The notes beneath the pieces are model-generated. The model searched no databases, was not told where the DNA came from, and was given only the letters and a program-made list of their open reading frames with translations. Made by a program: the position numbers and the translations under genes. 64,000 nt of DNA from an uncultured Pelagibacteraceae bacterium. GTDB lineage: Bacteria; Pseudomonadota; Alphaproteobacteria; Pelagibacterales; Pelagibacteraceae. Shown here one piece after another: positions 51,998 to 62,198 of the stretch. The number at the start of each line of letters is the position of its first letter. Within the stretch, counting starts at the first letter, position 1. The stretch spans positions 34,782 through 98,781 of the forward strand of contig CACKXG010000001.1 of the NCBI GenBank assembly GCA_902604035.1, read 5' to 3'.

Positions 51998-52513
51998 TTA
52001 AAAGCTTTTAAAGAAATTAAACATATAACTATTTGCCCCAGGATTTTTATCTCCTAGACTTGCATTAGATATATGATTGTAGGAAAAACCTAATTCACTT
52101 GTTTTTGACAGATCAAGTGAAATTTGTAACTCACTTTTAAATTCAATTAAATGGCCTAAGTCTTTACCGTCTCCCTCATGATATATTCCTGGTGTAAAGC
52201 TGGGAGTTAAATTTAATGCCCCTAATTTGTATTGAGCTTGAACACCTGTATAAATATATCCTGCATTATCAGCTGTAATTAAAAATCCAGTAATAGGAGA
52301 AAGATTTCCTAAAAAAGTATCTCTATTTAAATTTTCATTCTGATGTTGAAAACCAATTAAAGTTGATTTTTTTCCATCATCACTAAAATCAAACATTCCT
52401 GTGTAAACACTAAATTCTGTATTTTGATCTTTTAAAACTTTTTCCTCTGCAATTGAAGAAAATGCAAATGTAATCATTAACAGACTGATTAAAAATTTTT
52501 TTAATTTCATCAC
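51998..52513 (-). CDS. PagL-like lipid A 3-O-deacylase family outer-membrane protein
   Basis: Signal peptide; beta-strand pattern; C-terminal SYNHISNASLGDKNPGANSYMFNF matches the PagL H-x-S-N...NPG motif region. Confidence 0.75.
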   Translation of the reverse strand: MMKLKKFLISLLMITFAFSSIAEEKVLKDQNTEFSVYTGMFDFSDDGKKSTLIGFQHQNENLNRDTFLGNLSPITGFLITADNAGYIYTGVQAQYKLGALNLTPSFTPGIYHEGDGKDLGHLIEFKSELQISLDLSKTSELGFSYNHISNASLGDKNPGANSYMFNFFKSF

Positions 52514-52521
52514 TAATTAAT

Positions 52522-52884
52522 TTATTTTTTAACTATAAAGCTTTTATAGATTATTGCACCTCCGATTAAAAATATCAATATCGGCAATAACCAAAGAATA
52601 TATGTATTTTTATTTAAACCAGGATCGTAAAGTATCCATTCTCCATATTTAGTTTTAAAATATTCATAAATTTGATCTTCAGAAAGACCTTCTTGAAGCT
52701 TTTTATCAACTACAATTTTTAAACTGTTTGCAAATTCAGAATCTGAATCGTAGACCGATTGACCTTGACATATAAGACATCGTAAATTTTTAGTTATTTT
52801 ATTTCTTTTATCATTCTCATCTGCATTAATACTGCTCGAAGGGAATAATATTATAACAATTAAAAAAAATTTAAGAAATTTCAT
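52522..52884 (-). CDS. ccmH: Cytochrome c-type biogenesis protein CcmH
   Basis: ITKNLRCLICQGQSVYDSDSEFANSLKIVV; YGEWILYDP. Confidence 0.95.
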   Translation of the reverse strand: MKFLKFFLIVIILFPSSSINADENDKRNKITKNLRCLICQGQSVYDSDSEFANSLKIVVDKKLQEGLSEDQIYEYFKTKYGEWILYDPGLNKNTYILWLLPILIFLIGGAIIYKSFIVKK

Positions 52885-53399
52885 TTTATGAATAAATTAA
52901 TTTCATCAATTAATTCTTGGTTAAGAGGTCCAATATATTTTTTAATAATTTCATTATTATAAATTAAAAATGATTCCGGAACACCATATGCTCCCCACTC
53001 AATTGCAATTGTACCATCTAAATCAATAAAGATTTCTTTATAAGGGTTTCCCAGTTCTTTTAAAAAATTTTCTGCATTTTTTAAATTATCTTTATAATTC
53101 ATCCCAATAATATTTAATTTATTCTCTAAATTTAAATTCATCAAAAAAGGATGCTCTTGTCGACATGGTACACACCAGGATGACCAAATATTTAATATAT
53201 AAAACTTATCTAACTCAAAGATACTTGATGATTTTACATTTTCTCTAGAAAAAAATTCTTTAGTATTAAACACTGGTATCTCTTTTTTAGTATTAACATC
53301 TGGAATATATATTTTTGAATCTTCTAGACCTTTGTAAAAAATAAAAAATATTATTCCAAAAATAATAATAACTGAAAAAGGTAATATTTTATTTTTCAT
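52881..53399 (-). CDS. ccmG: Thiol:disulfide interchange protein CcmG/DsbE
   Basis: ILNIWSSWCVPCRQEHPFLM; GAYGVPESFLI. Confidence 0.94.
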   Translation of the reverse strand: MKNKILPFSVIIIFGIIFFIFYKGLEDSKIYIPDVNTKKEIPVFNTKEFFSRENVKSSSIFELDKFYILNIWSSWCVPCRQEHPFLMNLNLENKLNIIGMNYKDNLKNAENFLKELGNPYKEIFIDLDGTIAIEWGAYGVPESFLIYNNEIIKKYIGPLNQELIDEINLFIK

Positions 53400-55270
53400 G
53401 ATCTTTTTTGTAAAAAGCTAACAATGCCCCCAAAAGATATTAGAATTACTGATAACCAGATCCATAGCATAAATGGTTTAACTTGGTATCTTACGTTGAA
53501 AAAATCTTGATTTTGAACCAGATTAATTACAATAAATTTATCTGACATAAGTGTTGTTTTAATATCAGCTTCACTTGTGGCAATGACAGGTTGATTATAA
53601 ATTCTCAGCTCTGGCGAAAATCTATCCTCTTCACCATTTAAATTACTTATAGAAAAATTTGCAATAATAGCATTATAATTTTTTTCTTTTTTCTGATCAA
53701 CACTTTCAAAAACTATCTTGGTTTTCGAATTTTCAAAAGTTTCACCAACCTTAAGATTAGTAATAATTTCGCTTGCAAATAAATTATTAAATAAAATACT
53801 TAAGATTAATAAACTAAATCCAAAATGAGCAATATTTTGTGAAATATTTTTATATTTTTTTACAAAAAAATCTCTCGACGTCATAAAGAATAAATAAAGC
53901 GCACTCGATATCAAAATTGTATTTATTAAAATATTTTGATTAAAATTTTTTAATACTAAAAGTGCTAATAAAATTGAGATAATTAAAAAAGAAATTAAAT
54001 AAATCTTATCTTCTAGTTGAGATTTGATCCATTTTAATTTTGGACCTATCGCCATCATAAGTAAAAATGGAATTAAAAATGGAATTATCAATTTATGATA
54101 AAATGGTGGTCCGACAGATATTTTTTGAGAAGAAATTACATCTAAAAAAATTGGATAAACGGTACCTATTAATACAACTGATAAAAAATACATCATGAAC
54201 CAGTTATTAATTAATATTGAAGTTTCTTTGCTCAACCAAAAAAAACTATGAGATTCTCCGTCATTATCTTTATGAAAAAAGAAAAAAATTAAAATAGATA
54301 AAAAAATCAAAATGAAAAGAAAAACAAGAATAAACAAACCTCTTTCAGGATCATTTGCAAATGTATGAACTGAATTTAAAATTCCCGATCTTACTAAAAA
54401 TGTTCCACACATGCTTAATGTAAATGTTGTAATAGAAAGAATTATCACCCATGAGGTTAAAATAGATTTTTTTTCTAATACTAAAATACAATGTAAAAGA
54501 GTGGTTAATGCAAGCCAAGGCATTAGAGAAACATTCTCAACTGGATCCCAAAACCAAAAACCTCCCCAACCCAATTCGTAATAAGCCCAAATTGATCCAA
54601 GCAGTATTCCTAAAGTCAAAAATATCCATGAAATTAAGATCCATTTTTTTATATGGGATGCCCAACTAGTAGAAATAATTTTTAAACTTGTTGCTGCCAA
54701 AGCAGATGAAAAAATAATTGAAGAACCAACATAGCCTAAATATAAAACAGGCGGATGAATTGCTAAAGCAGGGTCTTGTAAAATTGGGTTTAATCCAAGA
54801 CCCTCAGTAGGTATTGGAAAAATATAATTAAATGGATTTGATGTTTTGATTAAAAATAAAAAGAAACCAACTATTATTATTTGTTGAAAAACTAGAGTTA
54901 AAATTTTGTATTTTACTGGCTGATTTTTAGTCCTTACTAAAAATAAGAAAATAAATAAAGTTAAAACAAGTAACCATAATAATAAACTTCCTTCATGATT
55001 TCCCCAAGTTCCACTTATTTTGTAAAATAATGGTTTGGTAGTGTGAGAATTATTAAATACTGTTTCATTACTAAAATCCGAAATAACAAAAGAAAAAATC
55101 AAACACAAAAAACTAATGACAACAAAAAATAATTGTAAAAATGTAAATGATAATATTTTGGTATCTAAAGTGTTTGAGTTATTAAAATTTTTATATGAAA
55201 AATAAAATAATGATAATCCAATAATTAATCCTATTATTAATGAATAATACCCGATAAGACTATAGATCAA
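53396..55270 (-). CDS. ccmF: Heme lyase CcmF/NrfE family protein
   Basis: GTWGNHEGSLLLWLLVL; WAYYELGWGGFWFWDPVENVSLMPWL; LAIHPPVLYLGYVG. Confidence 0.97.
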   Translation of the reverse strand: MIYSLIGYYSLIIGLIIGLSLFYFSYKNFNNSNTLDTKILSFTFLQLFFVVISFLCLIFSFVISDFSNETVFNNSHTTKPLFYKISGTWGNHEGSLLLWLLVLTLFIFLFLVRTKNQPVKYKILTLVFQQIIIVGFFLFLIKTSNPFNYIFPIPTEGLGLNPILQDPALAIHPPVLYLGYVGSSIIFSSALAATSLKIISTSWASHIKKWILISWIFLTLGILLGSIWAYYELGWGGFWFWDPVENVSLMPWLALTTLLHCILVLEKKSILTSWVIILSITTFTLSMCGTFLVRSGILNSVHTFANDPERGLFILVFLFILIFLSILIFFFFHKDNDGESHSFFWLSKETSILINNWFMMYFLSVVLIGTVYPIFLDVISSQKISVGPPFYHKLIIPFLIPFLLMMAIGPKLKWIKSQLEDKIYLISFLIISILLALLVLKNFNQNILINTILISSALYLFFMTSRDFFVKKYKNISQNIAHFGFSLLILSILFNNLFASEIITNLKVGETFENSKTKIVFESVDQKKEKNYNAIIANFSISNLNGEEDRFSPELRIYNQPVIATSEADIKTTLMSDKFIVINLVQNQDFFNVRYQVKPFMLWIWLSVILISFGGIVSFLQKRS

Positions 55271-55271
55271 T

Positions 55272-55691
55272 TTATTTTTCTCCTAATGCTTCTTTTACTT
55301 CCGGTGGCATATAATTTTCATCATGCTTAGCTAAAATTTTTGTTGCAGAGAAAAAGTTTCTATCTTTCAAAAAACCTTCTGCAACAACCCCTTTTCCTTC
55401 AGCAAATAAATTTGGTACTGCTCCTGAGTAAGTAACATTTATTTCATTTTTAAAGTCAGTAATTATAAAATTAACTTCATTTGAACTTATGGAAATAGAG
55501 TTTTTTTTAACCATTCCTCCAACTCTTATTTTGCTTTTATCTATTTCAGAAAGTGATTTTATTTCAGAAGGAGATTGAAAATACACAACATTTTCCTCTA
55601 ATGATTTTAAAATCAAAAATGTTGTTAAAATTAAAGTAATTAAGATTATTACTACAAACAAAAATCTTAATTTAACTTTTCTACCATACAT
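55272..55691 (-). CDS. ccmE: Cytochrome c maturation protein CcmE
   Basis: [46 protein letters not shown] heme-binding His. Confidence 0.96.
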   Translation of the reverse strand: MYGRKVKLRFLFVVIILITLILTTFLILKSLEENVVYFQSPSEIKSLSEIDKSKIRVGGMVKKNSISISSNEVNFIITDFKNEINVTYSGAVPNLFAEGKGVVAEGFLKDRNFFSATKILAKHDENYMPPEVKEALGEK

Positions 55692-55701
55692 GGTTTAAAA
55701 G

Positions 55702-55929
55702 TTAATTATTTGTTACGTTTGCTAAAATTTCTTTATTTATTCTTTGTGATTTTGCAGAATTAGCTTGCTCAGTAGTAAGTGATCCAAATTTAGCAACAAA
55801 TTTATTTTGTTCTTTAACAAATTGCATTTTAGTTACCAAATATAAACCTAAGAAACTTAATAAGGTAAAGCTAAAAGCAGATAACACGTACACTGCATAT
55901 CCATTCATAAAAAGTAATTCATTTATCAT
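55702..55929 (-). CDS. ccmD: Heme exporter protein CcmD
   Basis: Short single-TM protein between ccmC and ccmE (NGYAVYVLSAFSFTLLSFLGLYL). Confidence 0.85.
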   Translation of the reverse strand: MINELLFMNGYAVYVLSAFSFTLLSFLGLYLVTKMQFVKEQNKFVAKFGSLTTEQANSAKSQRINKEILANVTNN

Positions 55930-56633
55930 AATCTATCTAAGCCTTTATTTTTAATTTTTATCAGTTCTGTATTATATTTCATTAAGAAAATTAACAATGA
56001 AAAAAGAGCAAATGCCGCAGTCATTATCAATAATGGGTAAAGCATTGATGAATGAATTGAGCTTTTTGACATAATATTAATAGATGCAGGTTGATGGAGT
56101 GTATTCCACCAATCAACTGAGTACTTTATAATTGGGACATTAATAATTCCTAAAATAGTTATAAAAGTTGAAATCTTATAGACTTTTTCTTCCTTATCAT
56201 AAATTCTCCATACAATTAAATACATTGCATAGAACAAAGCTAATATTAGCATTGAAGTAATTCTTGCATCCCAAGCCCACCATGTTCCCCAAGTTGGTTT
56301 TCCCCAAATTGATCCTGTAACTAAAGCTATAATATTAAAAACAAATCCCGAAGGAGCTAAACTTTTAGAAATTAAAAAAAAGTTTTTGTTTCTAAATACA
56401 AAACCACAAATAGATAACAGAGTTATAGAAGAAAATATTCCAAGTGAAATCCAAGCGGCAGGGACGTGAACATACATAATCCTAACTGCATCACTTTGTT
56501 TGTAATCTTCAGGAGATATGACTAATGCTTCAACTAAACCAACACTTAATACAACAATAAACAAAAATAAAACGTACTTAGGTGCTTTTGAAGTAATTTT
56601 GAAAATCTTGTTAGGTTCAAAAAGTTTAAACAT
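55926..56633 (-). CDS. ccmC: Heme exporter protein CcmC
   Basis: RIMYVHVPAAWISLGIF; GSIWGKPTWGTWWAWDARITSMLIL; VDWWNTLHQPASI. Confidence 0.96.
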   Translation of the reverse strand: MFKLFEPNKIFKITSKAPKYVLFLFIVVLSVGLVEALVISPEDYKQSDAVRIMYVHVPAAWISLGIFSSITLLSICGFVFRNKNFFLISKSLAPSGFVFNIIALVTGSIWGKPTWGTWWAWDARITSMLILALFYAMYLIVWRIYDKEEKVYKISTFITILGIINVPIIKYSVDWWNTLHQPASINIMSKSSIHSSMLYPLLIMTAAFALFSLLIFLMKYNTELIKIKNKGLDRL

Positions 56634-56680
56634 ATTTTAATTTAGAATTTTTTTTGGTGATTTCTATTATGAAATAGTTT

Positions 56681-56745
56681 TCTGATCAAGAATGCAGAGG
56701 GGAGATAATAAGATCGAAATTAACGTTTAACACTCTTGACCAGAA
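56681..56745 (-). other. Long inverted repeat in the hspQ-ccmC intergenic gap (possible structured RNA)
   Basis: tctgatcaaga (56681-56691) pairs with tcttgaccaga (56734-56744); the single mismatch is A/C on + but G.U on the minus-strand RNA. Confidence 0.4.
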
Positions 56746-56812
56746 GATACTAAAAATATAGCTAATTTGTATGGCCTAGATTTGAGCTAAATGTGGTTGA
56801 ATGATGGTTGCC

Positions 56813-57133
56813 TTAATTAGAAAGCTTGAAATAACTAGAGCCCTTTTTTCCTGAAAAAATCTCTTCAATTAAAGGGTGTTTTATTGGTTCATCAGAATCA
56901 TCCACCAGCAAATTTTGCTCAGAAACATAAGCTTCATAAGTTATCTCATCATTTTCTGCTAATAGGTGATAAAACGGTTGATCTTTTCTTGGTCTCACAT
57001 TTTTTGGAATAGATTGATACCATTCTTCAGAATTATTAAATTCAAAATCAACATCATAAATCACACCTCTAAATTCAAAGTGTTTATGCTTTACGATGTC
57101 TCCAATTGAAAATTTTGCTTTTTGAACTGGCAT
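56813..57133 (-). CDS. hspQ: Heat shock protein HspQ (YccV-like hemimethylated-DNA-binding family)
   Basis: KFSIGDIVKHKHFEFRGVIYDVDFEF...KDQPFYHLLAENDEITYEAYVSEQNLLVDDS. Confidence 0.9.
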   Translation of the reverse strand: MPVQKAKFSIGDIVKHKHFEFRGVIYDVDFEFNNSEEWYQSIPKNVRPRKDQPFYHLLAENDEITYEAYVSEQNLLVDDSDEPIKHPLIEEIFSGKKGSSYFKLSN

Positions 57134-57217
57134 TAATGTTAGTATGGGTATTTAGAAATAAAAATCAATGCTAAAAATATATATGTTTTGTGATGTGGCA
57201 AATATGTTAATATCTTT

Positions 57218-57772
57218 TTGGTGAATAAATCTTTTTTAAAATTTGTTACTGATTTCGGTCCTTTAGCAATATTTTTTTTCTATTATTACAATAGTGGTAA
57301 AAATTTATCAGTAGCAATACCTCCACTAATAGTTGCAACTTTAGTAGCATTAGCAATAGTTTGGTTTTTTGAAAAAAAAATTCCTCCAATGCCTTTAGTA
57401 AGTGGAATTTTAATTACTTTTTTTGGTGGATTAACAATCTACTTTAATGATCCTATATTTATTTATGTAAAACCAACTATCATTAATATTATGTTTGCTC
57501 TTGCATTATTTTTTGGGAAATATTTTACCAATGAACCTATTTTAAAAAAAATTATGGGTAAATCTATTCCTCTAACTGATATTGGGTGGGAAATTCTTAA
57601 TAAACGATGGATGTATTTTTTCTTTGGTCTTGCTTTATTAAATGAAATTGTTTGGAGAACTCAAACAGAAGAATTTTGGGTTAATTTTAAAGTATGGGGA
57701 ATGCTTCCAATAACAATAATATTTACAGGGTTCCAAGTACCATTAATTAATAAACATAAGACTGATGCGTAG
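57218..57772 (+). CDS. Inner membrane protein YciB / IspZ-like septation protein A
   Basis: FVTDFGPLAIFFFYY; RPILKKIMGK-like PILKKIMGKSIPLTDIGWEILNKRWMYFF; non-ATG start (TTG 57218 or GTG 57221). Confidence 0.9.
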   Translation: MVNKSFLKFVTDFGPLAIFFFYYYNSGKNLSVAIPPLIVATLVALAIVWFFEKKIPPMPLVSGILITFFGGLTIYFNDPIFIYVKPTIINIMFALALFFGKYFTNEPILKKIMGKSIPLTDIGWEILNKRWMYFFFGLALLNEIVWRTQTEEFWVNFKVWGMLPITIIFTGFQVPLINKHKTDA

Positions 57773-58109
57773 TAATTTAAAATTAGTAGTAAATAATCCG
57801 CATAATAAAATAGAAGAAAAACATTTTTTTGAAAAAGATGAGCTAAAAATTATATTAGACTTATATGCCAAGATGGTTTCTGAAGGTTCTTGGAAAGATT
57901 ACGGTTTAAGTATTTCAAGTAAGCAAGTGGGGTTTAGTGTTTTTAGAAATGCTACTGAAAATGCCCTATATAAAATTTGTAAAAATTTTAAGCCTAAAAA
58001 TAAAAATCTTAAGTATTTGATTACTGATACGAGTGGTAAAATACTAAAAAATTCTTACGATCTTAGAATTTTATTAAAAAATACCAACTGGAAGAGACTT
58101 CAAAAATAA
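57765..58109 (+). CDS. DUF2794-like conserved alphaproteobacterial protein
   Basis: FEKDELKIILDLYAKMVSEGSWKDYGLSISSKQVGFSVFRNATENALYKICK; 8-nt overlap with upstream gene. Confidence 0.8.
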   Translation: MRSNLKLVVNNPHNKIEEKHFFEKDELKIILDLYAKMVSEGSWKDYGLSISSKQVGFSVFRNATENALYKICKNFKPKNKNLKYLITDTSGKILKNSYDLRILLKNTNWKRLQK

Positions 58110-58111
58110 AT

Positions 58112-58873
58112 TTATCTTCTTTGACCAAATAGTCTTAACAACATTATAAATAGATTGATAAAATCTAGATACAAAGTTAAAGCGCCCATTACAGCTTTCT
58201 TGCCCATTAACTCTCCTGAGTCTGATGCAACATACATATTTTTGATTTTCTGAGTGTCATAAGCTGTTAAACCAACAAATATTAAAACACCTAAAATTGA
58301 AATCACAAAATACATCATAGAAGATTTCATAAAGATATTAACAATTGAAGCTATAATGATTCCAATTAGACCCATCATTAAAAAAGATCCTAACTTTGTA
58401 AGATCTCTTTTAGTTGTGTATCCATAGATACTCATCGCTCCAAATGTTGCAGATGTAATGAAGAAAACTCTTGTTACACTCATTCCAGTATAAACTAATA
58501 AAATTGAAGATAATGATAGACCCATCAAAGCTGCAAAAACCCAAAACGTAGTTTGTGCCTTTGATGCACTCATTTTATTAATTCCAAAACTCATGTAAAA
58601 AACGATACCTAGAGGTGCTAACATTACAAGCCATTTAAGACCTGATAAATAAATTGCATTCCCCATCTGCGTTAGACCAACGATTGAACCCGCATCATTA
58701 GTAACAACAGACATTTTAAATGTTAATAGTGCTACTATTCCAGTTAGCAATATACCTGTTGCCATGTAGTTATAAACTTTTAGCATGTAGGCTCTTAAGC
58801 CTTCATCCATTACAGCAGCTGTTTGTTGTGCTGCTTTTGCTCTATTTAGTATTCCGTTTTTATCAAATTCCAT
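58112..58873 (-). CDS. Bax inhibitor-1/YccA family membrane protein
   Basis: RAYMLKVYNYMATGILLTGIVALL; GLTAYDTQKIKNMY; ALTLYLDFINLFIMLLRLFGQRR. Confidence 0.95.
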   Translation of the reverse strand: MEFDKNGILNRAKAAQQTAAVMDEGLRAYMLKVYNYMATGILLTGIVALLTFKMSVVTNDAGSIVGLTQMGNAIYLSGLKWLVMLAPLGIVFYMSFGINKMSASKAQTTFWVFAALMGLSLSSILLVYTGMSVTRVFFITSATFGAMSIYGYTTKRDLTKLGSFLMMGLIGIIIASIVNIFMKSSMMYFVISILGVLIFVGLTAYDTQKIKNMYVASDSGELMGKKAVMGALTLYLDFINLFIMLLRLFGQRR

Positions 58874-58952
58874 AATAAGTAATATATATATTCTTTTACT
58901 AATTATTCAAGATACCTTAAAAGATTAACAAAATTTTAACTTAATATTTCTA

Positions 58953-59987
58953 ATGAATTACAAAAATTTAGGTAATACCGATATTAAAGTGAGTACAATT
59001 TGTCTCGGTACTATGACGTGGGGAGAACAAAATACTAAGCTTGAAGCATTTGAACAAATGGATTTTGCTTTAGATCAAGGAGTAAACTTTTGGGACACTG
59101 CTGAATTATATGCGGTACCACCAAAAAAAGAAACCTACGGTGATACTGAAGAAATAATTGGTAACTGGTTTGAAAAAACAAAAAAAAGAGACAAAGTCAT
59201 TCTTGCAACAAAAGTTGCTGGTCCAGCAAGAGATTATTTAAGAAGTGGAGAAAATAGTTTTACAGGTCCAAATTTAGAAACTGCTTTAAATGATAGTCTT
59301 AAAAGACTTAAAACTGATTTTATAGATTTATATCAACTTCATTGGCCAGAAAGAAATGTAAATAATTTTGGAAGACTTGGTTATGTTCATAAGGAAAATG
59401 AATGGAATAAATTTGAAGATGTTCTTGCAGAGTTAAATAAATATATTGATCAAGGAAAAATAAGATACGTTGGTTTGTCAAATGAGACCCCTTGGGGAGT
59501 TTTAAATTATCTTCAGTTATCCAAAGATAAAAAGTTGCCAAGAATGATGTCGATTCAAAATCCTTATAGTTTATTAAATAGATCTTACGAAGTTGGACTA
59601 GCTGAAGTTTCTATAAGAGAAAATATTGGCTGCTTAGCCTACTCTCCACTTGCAAGTGGATATTTAAGCGGAAAATATAGAAACAGAAATTTTCCCAAAG
59701 GATCAAGAATGGAGAGAGATTTCGATTTCTGGACTAGGTATAGAAAGCCGAATACTGAAGATGCGGTTGAACATTATTATAAAATTAGTGAAAAATTTGA
59801 TCTAGATATGAGTCAGATGGCGATAAAATTTTGTGAAATCCAAGACTTTATGACTAGTGTAATAATTGGAGCAACTACAATGGAGCAGTTGAAAACAAAT
59901 ATAGAAAGTGTAAATGTAAACTTATCTGATGATGTCATTAAAGAAATTAACCACGTACAAACAATTTATCCAAATCCATGTCCATAA
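58953..59987 (+). CDS. Aldo/keto reductase (Tas-like)
   Basis: MNYKNLGNTDIKVSTICLGTMTWGEQN; NFWDTAELYAVPP; LATKVAGPARDY; LYQLHWPERN. Confidence 0.94.
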   Translation: MNYKNLGNTDIKVSTICLGTMTWGEQNTKLEAFEQMDFALDQGVNFWDTAELYAVPPKKETYGDTEEIIGNWFEKTKKRDKVILATKVAGPARDYLRSGENSFTGPNLETALNDSLKRLKTDFIDLYQLHWPERNVNNFGRLGYVHKENEWNKFEDVLAELNKYIDQGKIRYVGLSNETPWGVLNYLQLSKDKKLPRMMSIQNPYSLLNRSYEVGLAEVSIRENIGCLAYSPLASGYLSGKYRNRNFPKGSRMERDFDFWTRYRKPNTEDAVEHYYKISEKFDLDMSQMAIKFCEIQDFMTSVIIGATTMEQLKTNIESVNVNLSDDVIKEINHVQTIYPNPCP

Positions 59988-60490
59988 TTAAAAAAATTAC
60001 AATATTGTTAGGAATATTTTTTATGAGTGGTCTTGCTCAAGTTTCAGCTCAAGAAATTAAAAAAATTGGTAAATATAAAGATTGGGAGGCAATGGTCGTT
60101 ATGGATGCTGACGGTAAAGTATGCTTTGCGCAATCTTTACCTATTTTGCAAGCTCCAAAAACAAACAAAAGAGATGCAAAATTATTTGTAGCATTTAGAC
60201 CAAACGATAATATAAAAAATGAAGTAAGTGTTACCCCGGGTTATGAATTCAACAATAATAATTCTGTAACAGCTGCTTCAGGGAAGAATAAATTTAAATT
60301 TGATATTAAAGAACAAGGTTTTGCGTGGATTGCGGACAATAAAATCGAATTAAAAATGATTAAACAAATGAGAAAAGGATCTAGAATTATGATCACTGGA
60401 TACAATCAACAAGGTTCTCAAACAATTGATCATTACTCATTGCTAGGATTTACTAAAGCTTATAACGCTTCAAGAAAAGCTTGTAGTTAA
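59978..60490 (+). CDS. Invasion-associated locus B (IalB)-like exported protein
   Basis: Signal peptide; KDWEAMVVMDADGKVCFAQSLP...; C-terminal LLGFTKAYNASRKACS; overlaps the aldo/keto reductase gene. Confidence 0.8.
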   Translation: MSIIKKITILLGIFFMSGLAQVSAQEIKKIGKYKDWEAMVVMDADGKVCFAQSLPILQAPKTNKRDAKLFVAFRPNDNIKNEVSVTPGYEFNNNNSVTAASGKNKFKFDIKEQGFAWIADNKIELKMIKQMRKGSRIMITGYNQQGSQTIDHYSLLGFTKAYNASRKACS

Positions 60491-60494
60491 TTCA

Positions 60495-61682
60495 ATGAAA
60501 TCAAAAAAGAAAATTGTTCTAGCTTATTCTGGAGGGCTCGATACCTCTATAATTTTAAAATGGCTTCAAGAAAATTATGATGCAGATGTAATTTGTTATA
60601 CAGCAGATGTTGGACAAGAAATTGATAGAAAAAAAATTATTACTAATGCAAAAAAATTTGGTGTTAAAAATATAATTATTAAAGACTTAAAAGATATTTT
60701 TGTTAAGGATTATGTTTATCCCATGATCAGAGGACACGCGATCTATGAAGGTGTTTATTTATTAGGGACATCAATAGCAAGACCTCTTATTGCAAAAGAT
60801 CAAATAAGAGTAGCTAAAAAATTTAAGGCTTATGCAGTTTCGCATGGAGCAACTGGTAAAGGCAATGATCAAGTTAGATTTGAATTAGGCTATCATTATT
60901 TTGGTCCTAAAATTAAAATTATAGCTCCGTGGAGAATTTGGAAGCTAAAATCTAGAACAGACTTAATTAATTATGCAAAAAAACATAGCATAGCTATTCC
61001 TAAAGATAAAAAAGGTGCACCTCCTTTTTCAGTGGATGATAATTTATTTCATACATCAACTGAAGGTAAGGTTTTAGAAAATCCAAAAAATTCTGCTCCT
61101 GAATTTATTTTTCAACGAACAGTTTCTCCTGAAAAAGCACCTAACAATCCATCTTTTGTTACTATTAATTTTAAAAATGGTGATCCTTTTGGAATTAATG
61201 GAAAAAAATTATCTCCAGCTAAATTATTAACAAAGTTAAATGATCTAGCAGGCAAAAATGGAATTGGAAGAGTTGACTTAGTAGAGAATAGATTTCTAGG
61301 TATTAAATCTAGAGGAGTGTATGAAACACCTGGTGGGACTCTTTTAATAAATGCTCATAGAGCAATTGAATCTGTTACTTTAGACAAAGAAACTATGCAT
61401 AAAAAAGATCAGATAATGTCTAGATATGCAGAGTTAATTTACAATGGTTATTGGTATTCAAAAGAAAGATTTAAACTTCAAAAAATTGTAGATTTAAAAA
61501 GAAGCAAAGTTAATGGCTCAGTTAAACTTAAATTGTATAAAGGAAATATTACAATTCAATCTAGAGTTACTAATAGCAGCGCTTACTCGATGAAAAAAGT
61601 ATCATTTGAAGAAAATAAGTCATTTAATAAATCTAACGTTGAAAAATTTATCAATTTTCACAAAAAAAAGCTTCGTTCTTAG
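60495..61682 (+). CDS. argG: Argininosuccinate synthase
   Basis: KIVLAYSGGLDTSIILKWLQENY; AVSHGATGKGNDQVRFELGYHYF; GGTLLINAHRAIESVTLDKE. Confidence 0.98.
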   Translation: MKSKKKIVLAYSGGLDTSIILKWLQENYDADVICYTADVGQEIDRKKIITNAKKFGVKNIIIKDLKDIFVKDYVYPMIRGHAIYEGVYLLGTSIARPLIAKDQIRVAKKFKAYAVSHGATGKGNDQVRFELGYHYFGPKIKIIAPWRIWKLKSRTDLINYAKKHSIAIPKDKKGAPPFSVDDNLFHTSTEGKVLENPKNSAPEFIFQRTVSPEKAPNNPSFVTINFKNGDPFGINGKKLSPAKLLTKLNDLAGKNGIGRVDLVENRFLGIKSRGVYETPGGTLLINAHRAIESVTLDKETMHKKDQIMSRYAELIYNGYWYSKERFKLQKIVDLKRSKVNGSVKLKLYKGNITIQSRVTNSSAYSMKKVSFEENKSFNKSNVEKFINFHKKKLRS

Positions 61683-61739
61683 TAACGTTTAGGACAAATT
61701 AACATTTGTTTAAATCACTAAAAATTATATCCTTAGATC

Positions 61740-62198
61740 ATGGAATCAATAAAGAATTGGATGAGAGATGCTGCAAATATTTTATTTGATGATAGTAAGA
61801 ATGATCTACGCGCACTTCCTAAAACAGTTAGATTACAAATTCTTTTAGTTTTAAGTTTTATTTGGACTACTGTTTTTAGTTTATATGTTTTTTCTTACAC
61901 AACTTTTGCATTTGGATGGGCTGGACTTTTTTTAGCTCATATAGGTTTAATATTTGCCGTCTATATGACTTTTAAACAATTTCATAGAGCAGAAGAGAAG
62001 TCTGCAAGTGTTTTTCAAACAAAAAATTTTGATCCTTTTAAAATCATGGTCATAGTTTTTGTAATAGTGTTTATTTTTGTATTTTCAAAAGGAATTGAAG
62101 TTTTAACAAGTCCAAACCCGAATTCTTATTCAATCCCTTATGATGGTCCCTTAAAATCTGCAATTGAAAAATGGTTACCTTTTAGTAAAGATAAATAA
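61740..62198 (+). CDS. Hypothetical membrane protein
   Basis: Three hydrophobic segments; start of a tight string with the PsiE-like gene; no family recognised. Confidence 0.75.
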   Translation: MESIKNWMRDAANILFDDSKNDLRALPKTVRLQILLVLSFIWTTVFSLYVFSYTTFAFGWAGLFLAHIGLIFAVYMTFKQFHRAEEKSASVFQTKNFDPFKIMVIVFVIVFIFVFSKGIEVLTSPNPNSYSIPYDGPLKSAIEKWLPFSKDK

